Source: Brassicibacter mesophilus (GTDB taxonomy: Bacteria > Bacillota > Clostridia > Tissierellales > Proteiniboraceae). Taken from it: a stretch of DNA of 64,000 nt. The notes beneath the pieces are model-generated. The model was not told the DNA's origin. It ran no database searches and saw only the letters and a list, made by a program, of their open reading frames with translations. Where the stretch lies: assembly GCF_050433385.1 (NCBI RefSeq), contig NZ_JBNPXI010000001.1, positions 372,001 through 436,000 on the forward strand. The letters are read 5' to 3'. Shown piece after piece: positions 8,203 through 16,512 of this stretch. The position numbers were made by a program, and so were the translations under genes. Position 1 is the stretch's first letter. Each line of letters begins with the position of its first letter.

Positions 8203-9012
8203 TTAAATACTATAATATGCAACAGCCTTATAGTTTTCAGGCAAATCATACTCATCAGAGCAGCAATCATATAAGCTCCAATTTCCTGTGATACCTTCCT
8301 CATGTGCTGCTTTCTCAAAGTATAACATTATGATTCCTGAGTCAAGTCCATTGCTTTCATTACTTTGCGATACAGTAAGAGCAACTTTATCATCACATAG
8401 TATAAACCTCCAAGGTTGTATGTTTCCCCAAGATGGTGCAAGTTTTGAATAATAGAATACGTTGCTTAATCCTCTACTGTCTATTTCTTCAAATGAGATT
8501 TTTTCTCCCCATTTATGTTTATATACTATGTCTTCGATACCTAACCTACTGCTTTTTTGGGATGTATCAGTTTTAAAAATACCTTTATATTGATAGCCAA
8601 GTGCTATAAAAGCTGTAATTACATTGTCAGTATCAATTTTTAAAACCTTCTTAAGTTCTTCTGAGTCTTCAATACTCAGCCAACATGAGCCTACACCAAG
8701 CTCCCAAGCCTTTAGCCTCATGGATTCCATAATATATCCGCTGTTTTCCATAAGTCCTTTAAACATCTTGGAGGTAATAACTAAATAATGAGGTGCTTCT
8801 ATTATTTTACCAAAATATCCTGCACTGTTTTTTAGTCCAGTGAAAAGACTCTCCATATTATCAATAAATCTGATTGATATGTTATCTGATCCTAATAATC
8901 CAGAGCTGTTATAGCCGGTTTCTATTATTTGTTCAATAGTATCTCGAGAAACTGACTCCTTTTTAAAATCGCGAATTGTTTTTATGTTTTCAATTAATTC
9001 CATATACCTCAT
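8203..9012 (-). CDS. Nitroreductase family protein
   Basis: 269 residues resembling the duplicated nitroreductase-like flavoprotein family (TM1586 type). An N-terminal half begins with an IKTIRDFK motif (cf. the RRSxR FMN-phosphate loop) and contains AWELGVGSCW. A C-terminal half repeats a shorter version (YYSKLAPSWGNIQPWRF). Such proteins bind FMN and are predicted NAD(P)H-dependent oxidoreductases of unknown substrate. The ATG at 9012 follows AAGGGGG. It is monocistronic, with its own terminator and about 120 bases to the next gene. Confidence 0.8.
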   Translation of the reverse strand: MRYMELIENIKTIRDFKKESVSRDTIEQIIETGYNSSGLLGSDNISIRFIDNMESLFTGLKNSAGYFGKIIEAPHYLVITSKMFKGLMENSGYIMESMRLKAWELGVGSCWLSIEDSEELKKVLKIDTDNVITAFIALGYQYKGIFKTDTSQKSSRLGIEDIVYKHKWGEKISFEEIDSRGLSNVFYYSKLAPSWGNIQPWRFILCDDKVALTVSQSNESNGLDSGIIMLYFEKAAHEEGITGNWSLYDCCSDEYDLPENYKAVAYYSI

Positions 9013-9101
9013 AACGTTTCCCCCTTACATAGTGATATCAACTTGCCTTAATATGTAATATATTTATATAGATATCCAATTAGTGGTCAATTAAACAAAT
9101 A

Positions 9102-9126
9102 AAGGTGCAGATTTTCTCTGCACCTT
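9102..9126 (-). terminator. Terminator of the glycine C-acetyltransferase gene
   Basis: Hairpin AAGGTGCAG/CTGCACCTT with T-rich sequence on the minus strand, immediately after the stop at 9136. Confidence 0.75.
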
Positions 9127-9135
9127 GTTTAAAGC

Positions 9136-10326
9136 CTATTTAAGTATATTCATTTCCTTTCCAACCTTTTCAAATGCAGCTACTGCTCTATCTAATTGTT
9201 CTTCATTGTGGCCAGCAGTTACCATACATCTTACTCTTCCTGTTCCTCTAGGAACTGTTGGGAATACTATACCTGAAACAAATACACCATTATCAAACAA
9301 TTTTTTACTGAATTCCATTGTTTTAGCCTCATCTCCAATAATTACTGGAGTAATAGGAGTTTCGCTGTGTCCAGTATTAAAGCCAAGGTTTCCTAGCTTT
9401 TGTTTGAAGTATTTAGCATTTCTCCAAAGCCTGTCTGTGTATTCTGTAGTTTCCATTAAAATTCTAATAGCTTCCATTATTGAACCAACTGCTGCTGGAG
9501 GTAAAGAAGTACTGAATAATATAGGTCTTCCTCTATGATTTAGCCACTCTTGCATAGTCTTGCTACCAGCTACATATCCTCCTACAACGCCTATAGCTTT
9601 TGATAATGTTCCAATTGAAAAGTCTACTCTGCCGTGAAGTCCAAAGTGGTCTACAGTACCTCTTCCACTTTCACCTAGAACTCCTGAGCCATGTGCATCA
9701 TCAACATAGGTCATAGCTTCATACTTTTCAGCCAGTTCAACGATTTCTGGCAGTTTAGCTATATCTCCATCCATGCTGAACACACCATCAGTAATAACTA
9801 AGATGTTTCTATATTTGTCTCTACTCTCTTTTAAAACCTGCTCCAAGCTATTCATATCAGAGTGTTTGTAAATAGCTCTGTCTGCCTTACTAAGTCTTGT
9901 ACCATCTATAATACTTGCATGGTTTAGTTCATCCGATATGATTATATCTCCTTTTTCTGTAATAGCTTGTATTGCACCAGCATTACAATTAAATCCAGAT
10001 TGGAACACCATAGCTGCTTCTTCTCTTTTAAATTTTGCAAGAAGCCCCTCTAATTCTTCATGTATATCCATATTTCCTATAATAGTTCTAACTGCACCAG
10101 CACCTGCACCATATTTTTCAACAGCTTCAATTGCAGCTTTCTTTAATCTTGGATGATTTGCAAAACCAAGGTAGTTGTTAGATGATAGATTTATAACTTT
10201 TTTGCCATTTAATATAACCTCTGACTCATTAGGACCCTCTAATATCGGAAGCTTTCTGTAAACTCCTTGATCCTTTAACTCTTGAATTTTTTCTTTCAAG
10301 AAACTTAGTTCATGGACATTGCTCAT
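9136..10326 (-). CDS. kbl: Glycine C-acetyltransferase (2-amino-3-ketobutyrate CoA ligase)
   Basis: PLP-dependent alpha-oxoamine synthase that interconverts 2-amino-3-oxobutyrate plus CoA with glycine plus acetyl-CoA, as in threonine breakdown. The 396-residue protein has the SNNYLG segment, GAGAGAVRTIIG, VDDAHGSGVLG (PLP-contacting Asp/His) and the Schiff-base lysine in GTLSKAIGVVGGY at about residue 243. The close relative BioF (8-amino-7-oxononanoate synthase) cannot be excluded by motifs alone. No biotin or threonine dehydrogenase gene lies beside it, and the overall sequence reads more like Kbl. Confidence 0.85.
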   Translation of the reverse strand: MSNVHELSFLKEKIQELKDQGVYRKLPILEGPNESEVILNGKKVINLSSNNYLGFANHPRLKKAAIEAVEKYGAGAGAVRTIIGNMDIHEELEGLLAKFKREEAAMVFQSGFNCNAGAIQAITEKGDIIISDELNHASIIDGTRLSKADRAIYKHSDMNSLEQVLKESRDKYRNILVITDGVFSMDGDIAKLPEIVELAEKYEAMTYVDDAHGSGVLGESGRGTVDHFGLHGRVDFSIGTLSKAIGVVGGYVAGSKTMQEWLNHRGRPILFSTSLPPAAVGSIMEAIRILMETTEYTDRLWRNAKYFKQKLGNLGFNTGHSETPITPVIIGDEAKTMEFSKKLFDNGVFVSGIVFPTVPRGTGRVRCMVTAGHNEEQLDRAVAAFEKVGKEMNILK

Positions 10327-10496
10327 TTTATACTCCTCCTTATGTATAGATATGGAACAAACTATTATTAAAATACTACTATTAAAATACTACATATATC
10401 TTTATTCTCCTTCATTTACTACTTTTTTTTAACATTTAAAATATTCTTTATTAGTCTTACCTATTTCAAAGGAATTATAATATATAACACTATGTT

Positions 10497-11612
10497 TTAT
10501 TTATCAGAGAAATATCTTAGCAATCGTTTCATTTCTTCTATTACTTTGTCATCTTTTTCTTTATTTAGATGAGAATTAATTATTTCACATCCTATATTGT
10601 AATCAGTTTTTAAAATAGCCCATGCGGCATATTCCCTTACTAACGAACTTGGATCATTAATAGCTGCTTTTAGTAGATCTAATGAGGTTTTGTCTTTCAT
10701 ATTTCCTAAAGATATTAAACAATTTCTTTTTAAAATATTTTTTCCTCGCCAGCTACCAGACATATTTCCATATTTATCTCTATACTCTTTATTTGACATA
10801 TTAAAAAGTTCTTCAATGTTTATATTGCCATTGGTTATATTTGGTATAAACTCATCTGTATTTCCAAGCTTGACTCCTTTATTTTTAGGGCAAACTAGTT
10901 GGCATACGTCACAGCCATATACCTTGGCTCCCATCTTCTCCCTTAGCTCATATGGTATCCATTCCTTTGTCTGAGTTAAATAAGATATACAGTGTTTTGC
11001 ATTTATTCTATATCCCTCTTGTATCGCTTTTGTCGGACATGCTCTTACGCAAAGTGAACATTCTCCGCATTTTGATTCTGACTCCACATCATAACGCATT
11101 AATAAATCTGTTATAATGTGACCAATAAAAATAAATGAACCATAATCATCATTTATTATTGAGCAGTTTTTACCATACCAACCTATGCCAGCTTTTTTTG
11201 CAACCTCTCTGTCAATTATTGGTGATGTATCAACACTGATAACATATCTAAGATCTTTTACTTTTTTTATTTTCTCTACCAATAATTCCATTTTATTTTT
11301 TAATATATCATGATAATCCATACCCCATGATGACTTTGAAAGCTTTCCATGAGGAGTAGTATTAATATCTTTATTCCTAAATCCAGTATTATAAGATACT
11401 CCAATCACAATGATTGTCCTACATTCTGGCATAAGCATACTAGGAGTTATCCTATCAGATATAGAGCTATGTTCAAACTCTGTTTCATGATTTTGCTTTC
11501 GTCTATTTGTGAGCATCTCTTCTAAATGAGCAAACGGCTCACAGCTTGTAAATCCTATTATATCAATCCCAAGCTCTATTGAGCTATCTATAATATATTT
11601 CTTCAAATCCAT
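10497..11612 (-). CDS. queG: Epoxyqueuosine reductase
   Basis: Cobalamin- and iron-sulfur-dependent enzyme for the last step of queuosine synthesis in tRNA, reducing epoxyqueuosine to queuosine. In 371 residues the order is an N-terminal catalytic DUF1730 region, a ferredoxin-like part with two 4Fe-4S motifs (CGECSLCVRACP and CDVCQLVCPKN), and C-terminal HEAT-like repeats (SSLVREYAAWAILK). The start follows AAAGGA. The signal peptidase gene is 19 bases upstream in the same direction, so the two may be cotranscribed without an obvious functional link. Confidence 0.95.
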   Translation of the reverse strand: MDLKKYIIDSSIELGIDIIGFTSCEPFAHLEEMLTNRRKQNHETEFEHSSISDRITPSMLMPECRTIIVIGVSYNTGFRNKDINTTPHGKLSKSSWGMDYHDILKNKMELLVEKIKKVKDLRYVISVDTSPIIDREVAKKAGIGWYGKNCSIINDDYGSFIFIGHIITDLLMRYDVESESKCGECSLCVRACPTKAIQEGYRINAKHCISYLTQTKEWIPYELREKMGAKVYGCDVCQLVCPKNKGVKLGNTDEFIPNITNGNINIEELFNMSNKEYRDKYGNMSGSWRGKNILKRNCLISLGNMKDKTSLDLLKAAINDPSSLVREYAAWAILKTDYNIGCEIINSHLNKEKDDKVIEEMKRLLRYFSDK

Positions 11613-11631
11613 TTATCCCAATCCTTTATTA

Positions 11632-12183
11632 TTATTCATCATATTGAACTGCAAAGCTTTTTATTCCGTTCACTGGCCAAACCTTAGTAATTGCTTTTCC
11701 TTTAATATTTTCCATAGGAACTAATCCAAACATTCTGCTATCATTACTATTATTACGGTTGTCTCCCATAACAAAAACATATCCGTCGGGAACTATACCT
11801 TCAACTAGATTATAGTCTCTATCCTTAAAGTCATTATCTAATATATAGTTTTCATTAAGCAATAGGTCGTTTATGTATACTCTATTTTTTTCCACTTTAA
11901 AACTATCTCCTGGAACTGCAACCACTCTTTTAATAAACAGTTCCTGCTGCCTTTTTTCTATAGGAGGATTAAATACAACTATCTCTCCTCTTTTAGGATT
12001 ATTATAAATATAGCATATCTTATTAATTAAAACTCTATCATTATTTTTAATTGTGTATAGCATCGATTCTCCACTTACTATAGTAAGTCCAATTATATAA
12101 TTCTCGATTAAAATTGAGATAATTAATGCAATAATTATTACTTTGCCCACTTTTATTAAATCATATATAAGACCTTTTTTCAT
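11632..12183 (-). CDS. lepB: Signal peptidase I
   Basis: Membrane serine protease that removes signal peptides from secreted proteins. The 183-residue Gram-positive-size enzyme has one N-terminal transmembrane helix (about residues 13-35), the catalytic Ser in VSGESM (about residue 40), the general-base Lys in FIKRVVAVPGD (about 85) and the GDNRNNSNDSR box. An in-frame GTG lies two codons upstream, but AGGAAG spacing favours the ATG at 12183. Confidence 0.94.
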   Translation of the reverse strand: MKKGLIYDLIKVGKVIIIALIISILIENYIIGLTIVSGESMLYTIKNNDRVLINKICYIYNNPKRGEIVVFNPPIEKRQQELFIKRVVAVPGDSFKVEKNRVYINDLLLNENYILDNDFKDRDYNLVEGIVPDGYVFVMGDNRNNSNDSRMFGLVPMENIKGKAITKVWPVNGIKSFAVQYDE

Positions 12184-12369
12184 ATCCACACTTCCTATCT
12201 ATAGAAATATATTCGCTTATAATCCGCTATTATTTGTATTATTGCTATTTTTTTCGGATATTATATCTATTTTTAATATTTAATCATTACAAAAATAAAA
12301 TAAGCTATTTCTAAATAATATTCTTTCAGATATGAAAAAATTCAATTTGATTTTTAAACATAAATAAAA

Positions 12370-13107
12370 TTATTCACCTATAACTGTTCTAAATACTATC
12401 ATAAGTATAAGTCCTAATATAAATCCATATGTTGCTATTAGCTCATTTCCATCGCAGTGACTCTCAGGGATTAGCTCGTGTGATACTACATAAAACATAG
12501 CTCCTGCTGTAAGTGATAAGATAAATGGCATATATTTAGATGTGAAGCCAATTGTAAGAAGACCAAATATTGCAGCGATAGGCTCCCCTAGTCCAGTTAA
12601 AAAAGAGAATAATATTGATTTTAACTTTGAATTTCCTTCTTCTATCATCGAGGCTGCTACCACCAGTCCTTCAGGGATATTTTGTACTCCAATTGCTAGC
12701 GCCAAGTTTAAACCAGTTGCTATTTTCCCTGTTCCGTATCCCACTCCAATTGCAAATCCTTCTGGGATATTGTGTATTGCAACTGCAATTCCTAGTAATA
12801 AAGTCTTGTAAAATGAACTTCTCTTTTTATCTTTTCTATAATCATCAGCATGCAAGTGAGGAACAGTAAACTCTATTATTGTTATTATCAATGTTCCAGT
12901 TATTATCCCTCCGATTACAGCTATAATACTTCCCTCTTTTAAAGCAGGCTGTATTAGATTAAAAGAGCTTGCAAATACCATGATTCCGCCAGCAAAGCCT
13001 AAGAGACCATTTTTTACAGCAGTAGGTATCGTTTTTACAAAAATAAGCGGCAATGATCCAAAACCAGCACATAGTCCTACAATAATACTGACCAAAATTC
13101 CATTCAT
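12370..13107 (-). CDS. ZIP family metal transporter
   Basis: Polytopic membrane protein of 245 residues for divalent metal uptake (zinc and possibly iron or manganese). The metal-binding helices are clear: HNIPEGFAIGVGYG and QNIPEGLVVAASM, plus a short His-containing loop (HLHAD). It resembles the ZupT/GufA branch. AAGGAGG is six bases before the ATG. It is monocistronic, flanked by about 180 bases downstream. No metal-responsive operator was identified. Confidence 0.9.
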   Translation of the reverse strand: MNGILVSIIVGLCAGFGSLPLIFVKTIPTAVKNGLLGFAGGIMVFASSFNLIQPALKEGSIIAVIGGIITGTLIITIIEFTVPHLHADDYRKDKKRSSFYKTLLLGIAVAIHNIPEGFAIGVGYGTGKIATGLNLALAIGVQNIPEGLVVAASMIEEGNSKLKSILFSFLTGLGEPIAAIFGLLTIGFTSKYMPFILSLTAGAMFYVVSHELIPESHCDGNELIATYGFILGLILMIVFRTVIGE

Positions 13108-13185
13108 GTATGTCCTCCTTATAATGTGAAGATATATATATTATTATTTCTTCAGTGTATGTTTATACTGTTTTAAGCTAAAGAA

Positions 13186-13211
13186 AAGTAGTGACAAAAT
13201 GTCACTACTTC
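13186..13211 (-). terminator. Terminator after the interrupted surface-protein gene
   Basis: Perfect arms AAGTAGTGACA/TGTCACTACTT with a two-base loop, then TTTTC on the minus strand. It follows the C-terminal fragment ending at 13226, supporting one transcript for both pieces. Confidence 0.75.
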
Positions 13212-13225
13212 TTTAAAATATTTTA

Positions 13226-13456
13226 TTATTTAGATATATCATCTGGATTATTGTTTGAGTTCAAATGTATTTTTGTATGTGTCAACCCTTTTTCACTCAC
13301 TTCGACTTCCTTTTTAAATAAAACATCACCTTTCTCATCTAACAATGAAATATTATACTTGCCTGGGTTAATGTTTTTGAAAAGAAATACGCCTTTACCG
13401 ATTACTTTTGTTTTATAATAGTTACTTTCATTATCAATGTAAACTGTCTTATCCAT
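13226..13456 (-). pseudogene. C-terminal fragment of the interrupted secreted protein
   Basis: 76 codons in exactly the same frame as the upstream gene ending at 13478. Only seven sense codons and one TAA separate the ATG at 13456 from the upstream coding sequence. No convincing ribosome-binding site precedes this ATG. The segment (GVFLFKNINPGKYNISLLDEKG) looks like a small carboxypeptidase-regulatory or Ig-like beta-sandwich, which is normally a C-terminal module of surface proteins. The simplest reading is that it is the tail of the upstream gene, cut off by a nonsense mutation. Confidence 0.6.
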
Positions 13457-13477
13457 ATAATCTTTATCTGATACTAT

Positions 13478-14095
13478 TTACCCTTGTAAAACATTATATG
13501 CCGTTTTAAAATGTAGGTTCACATCTTGCTTATACATTTCGCCTTCTTTACTTTCAAGTGTAGATGCAGGGATAAATAGATTGTAATTAGTATTTAGCTT
13601 GAGCTGCTTTTTAGGAATAATTAAAAGATTAGTTTTTATTGTCACACCTGGCATAACTTTTTCTATAGACATCCTCTCACCAAAACAGTCCACAAGATAT
13701 ATATCTTCAATGTCTTTTATCCTTGTCATTTCTTTATCAAATACTAAGTCTAAATATCCCCAATGCAAAAAAGCATCTTCACTAAACTCTTGCGGAAAAG
13801 CATACACTATCTTTAGTTCATCGTTAACAGGTTCAACTATTGTTGCAGTATTTGTTTTTGAATCCCAGTTTATTTCTTTTTCAAGCATTTCTGCAACGGT
13901 TCGTAGAGGAACATATGTTGTATCTTTGTACATTATATTATCTGCTGTTATCTTCTGCCCATTTACGACAATATTAATTGAGTTGAAAATTACCTCAATA
14001 TTTTCCTTCAAATCATCAGCATAAATAGTTATACTTGAAAAAATTATCAGGAAAATACCTAAAGAAATAAATAACTTTTTATACTTTTTTCTCAC
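13478..14095 (-). CDS. Secreted protein with copper-amine-oxidase N-terminal-like domain (truncated by in-frame TAA)
   Basis: 205 residues. A signal peptide or membrane anchor (about residues 7-26) is followed by a stalk domain of the copper amine oxidase N-terminal-like family (VVNGQKITADN, DTTYVPLRTVAEML, WDSKTNTATIV). This small extracellular repeat is common in Clostridia and is not itself an oxidase. The rest resembles an SbsA-type Ig-like domain (LNTNYNLFIPASTL). The start is a GTG after GGGGTGAT. The stop TAA is followed in frame by 83 more sense codons, so the protein is probably about 80 residues shorter than its ancestor; it may still be secreted. Confidence 0.7.
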   Translation of the reverse strand: MRKKYKKLFISLGIFLIIFSSITIYADDLKENIEVIFNSINIVVNGQKITADNIMYKDTTYVPLRTVAEMLEKEINWDSKTNTATIVEPVNDELKIVYAFPQEFSEDAFLHWGYLDLVFDKEMTRIKDIEDIYLVDCFGERMSIEKVMPGVTIKTNLLIIPKKQLKLNTNYNLFIPASTLESKEGEMYKQDVNLHFKTAYNVLQG

Positions 14096-14299
14096 CCTAT
14101 CACCCCATTTTTTAATCTAGTAATCAAATAATATTATACCATATATGTAAAAAATTTGAACGACAACTTCTTTTGCACAAGCAACTTCAGGTATTTAAAT
14201 AATATTTTTATTACTGCAGCCTTACAATTAATTACTACAGACTCTACATTAGTATCTTTTTATGTGGATATATTTGATAACAATGGTTATTATTTTTCT

Positions 14300-14789
14300 T
14301 CATTCTTTTGATTTTTTAATTTTTTCTTCTAATTCTTTTACTTTCATTTTATCATCAAACATTGGAAAAGAGTTTCTATCGATGCTTATTTCATAATCAT
14401 CACTAAAATCAGAGTATTTTTCACTCTTTACTTTTATTCCTCCTTGAATATTGCTTATGAAATAGTAGTATGAATCGCCATTATTATTTAGAAAAAGTAC
14501 CTTTAAACGATTTGTCTAGTTTCACATCTATTCTCACAACTATTTTTTCAACAGGTATATCAGAATCTGTTTCTACTGGACGTACTTTAGGTTTATGAAT
14601 TTTTTCAATTACACCTACAACTATAGCATCACTGTTTTTAACCAACTCATCTGTAGTACTAAACACACGCTCTAGGCTATAGGCACTATGCTTATTATTA
14701 TCAATACTAAATCTTGTTATTAAAAAAACTGACCCTGCTAAAACTATAGCAATCAATAGTAAAATATGGATATGTTTTTTTAATTTCAT
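14300..14789 (-). pseudogene. Frameshifted lipoprotein-like gene
   Basis: The 5' part (ATG 14789 to stop 14484, 101 aa) has AGGAGG before its start, an N-terminal transmembrane or signal segment, and KNSDAIVVGVIEKI, typical of small clostridial extracytoplasmic proteins with a beta-rich core. It ends abruptly at DKSFKGTFSK. In the next frame, beginning at about 14500, there are 66 further good codons ending at 14300 (VLFLNNNGDSYYFISNIQGG ... KMKVKELEEKIKKSKE). The two parts together look like one protein broken by a frameshift. The 'VLFLNNNGDSYYF' piece usually follows a longer middle section, so some codons may also be deleted. Confidence 0.6.
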
Positions 14790-15019
14790 AATATCCTCCT
14801 CATTCGAGTAACTCAAACAAATCTTAAGCTCTTACTTAACTAAATTATACCTCATTTCTATATATTGTAAACTTCATATGCTATATCTAGTGATTTAGTG
14901 TTATATCATAATAATAAAGTTTTTGCTTTTCATTATTGATTTTCTCATTGTTATAATACATAACACAGATAATGGTAAATATTTAATGCTAGTGAAAGTA
15001 TATTATAAAACTTACATCA

Positions 15020-15057
15020 AAAAATATTTAAGACGGCAAGTAATTCTCGCCGCCTTA
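15020..15057 (-). terminator. Terminator of nfo
   Basis: Imperfect hairpin TAAGGCGGCGAG/CTTGCCGTCTTA followed by AATATTTTTT on the minus strand. Confidence 0.7.
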
Positions 15058-15879
15058 AATGTATCTCTTTATCATTTCAATTTCATGTTTGTGTCCTTCA
15101 GGTTCATAAGGAGTTTCCAAAAAGAAAGGTAAATTTTTTAGCTGAGGATGACTAACGAAGTTTATTATCGCTTCAAGTCCTATTGTCCCTTCCCCAATAC
15201 CTGCATGCCTGTCCTTTTTACTATTAAACTCTGTCATACTATCATTAAGATGTATTGCTTTTAGTTTGTCTATTCCTATTACTTTGTCAAACTTCTCTAG
15301 AACATTATCCAAATCATTTACAATATCATAACCAGCACTGTATACATGACAGGTATCTAGACATACTCCTATTAGTTCTGAATGTTTTACTTTATCGATT
15401 ATTCTTCTTAATTCTTCAAAAGTACTTCCTATTTCTGTTCCTTTTCCTGACATGGTTTCTAATAAAATCATAGTGCTCTCATTTCCAGTTATTATTTCAT
15501 TTAATACAGCTGCTATCCTATCTATTCCGTAATCTATACCTTTGCCAGTATGGCTTCCTGGATGGAAATTGTATAATGAGCATGGTATAATCTCTAATCT
15601 TTTCAAATCATCTTTAAATGCCATTTTTGCAAAATCCCATGTATCTTCTTTATGTGAGGCCATGTTAAGTGTGTAAGGTGCATGAGCTAATAATGGTCCA
15701 AAATTATTTTCAGACATTAGCTCCTTGAACTTTTCTATATCCTTCATATCTAATGCCTTAGCATTTCCTCCTCTAGGGTTCCTAGTGAAAAACTGGAATG
15801 TATTTGCATTAATACTAACAGCTACTTTCCCAGCTTTAAAAAACCCTTGAGAAATTGATAAATGACTTCCTATATACAT
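15055..15879 (-). CDS. nfo: Endonuclease IV (AP endonuclease)
   Basis: Zinc-dependent apurinic/apyrimidinic endonuclease of base-excision repair, a TIM barrel of 274 residues. Family motifs include GSHLSI at the N-terminus, FFTRNPRGG, LLAHAPYTLN, YNFHPGSHTG, ILLETMSGKGTEIG, GVCLDTCHVYSAGYD and HLNDS with DRHAGIGEG, which supply the His, Glu and Asp ligands of the trinuclear zinc site. AAGGAGTGA precedes the ATG. The next gene upstream (DUF456) ends 13 bases away, so cotranscription is likely. Confidence 0.95.
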   Translation of the reverse strand: MYIGSHLSISQGFFKAGKVAVSINANTFQFFTRNPRGGNAKALDMKDIEKFKELMSENNFGPLLAHAPYTLNMASHKEDTWDFAKMAFKDDLKRLEIIPCSLYNFHPGSHTGKGIDYGIDRIAAVLNEIITGNESTMILLETMSGKGTEIGSTFEELRRIIDKVKHSELIGVCLDTCHVYSAGYDIVNDLDNVLEKFDKVIGIDKLKAIHLNDSMTEFNSKKDRHAGIGEGTIGLEAIINFVSHPQLKNLPFFLETPYEPEGHKHEIEMIKRYI

Positions 15880-15892
15880 ATATAATCACTCC

Positions 15893-16366
15893 TTAAAATA
15901 TTACCTTTAGTAAAAAGCTAATTATTATTATTAGTGAAATAGTGCTATTGGCAACTACACCTAAAAGATACCCTATAAACGTAGCAAAACCAACCTTTAT
16001 AGATGCGCCTAAATCACGGCTGCGTAGCAACTCTCCAACAATTGCTCCTGCAGATTGCCCAATTATGAGTCCAATTATATTAAATATGATGAATCCTATT
16101 ATTCCTCCTATAATTGCACCCATAACTCCATATCTTGATGCTCCAACTTTTTTGGTGGTTATAAGTGAAGCAGAATAATCCAGTATTATTGCAACTACTG
16201 TAAGCACCCCAAATACTATAGTCATAGTAACAGTAATATCATTAAACTTCGTAATGATACCATAAACAAGTGCAGAAACAAAAACTAATCCTGTCCCTGG
16301 AATAGCCGGTATGAACGTTCCAATAAATCCAATAATCATAACAACCACAGTTACAACTTCTAGCAA
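15893..16366 (-). CDS. DUF456 family membrane protein
   Basis: 157 residues with four or five hydrophobic segments and several glycine-zipper-like stretches (GAIIGGIIGFIIFNIIGLIIG). It matches the DUF456 family through IPAIPGTGLVFVSALVYG and the DYSASLITTKKVGASRYG loop. No function is established. The start is TTG at 16366, seven bases after AAAGGAGG. It is probably the first gene of a two-gene unit with nfo. Confidence 0.85.
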   Translation of the reverse strand: MLEVVTVVVMIIGFIGTFIPAIPGTGLVFVSALVYGIITKFNDITVTMTIVFGVLTVVAIILDYSASLITTKKVGASRYGVMGAIIGGIIGFIIFNIIGLIIGQSAGAIVGELLRSRDLGASIKVGFATFIGYLLGVVANSTISLIIIISFLLKVIF

Positions 16367-16512
16367 ATTATAGCCTCCTTTATCCTCACTATTTATCTAT
16401 TATACCCACATTTGACCATCGAAACCAACTATTAATAAAGGTTATTGTGTCAAAAAAAAACAAACTACATATTCTAATAGTATATATACTATTTATCTTT
16501 AGGGGGATAACC

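Noticed and set aside
10361..10393. Direct repeat ATTAAAATACTACT in the kbl-queG gap
   Set aside because: Two copies only, entirely AT-rich, no neighbouring promoter or operator logic; likely slippage.
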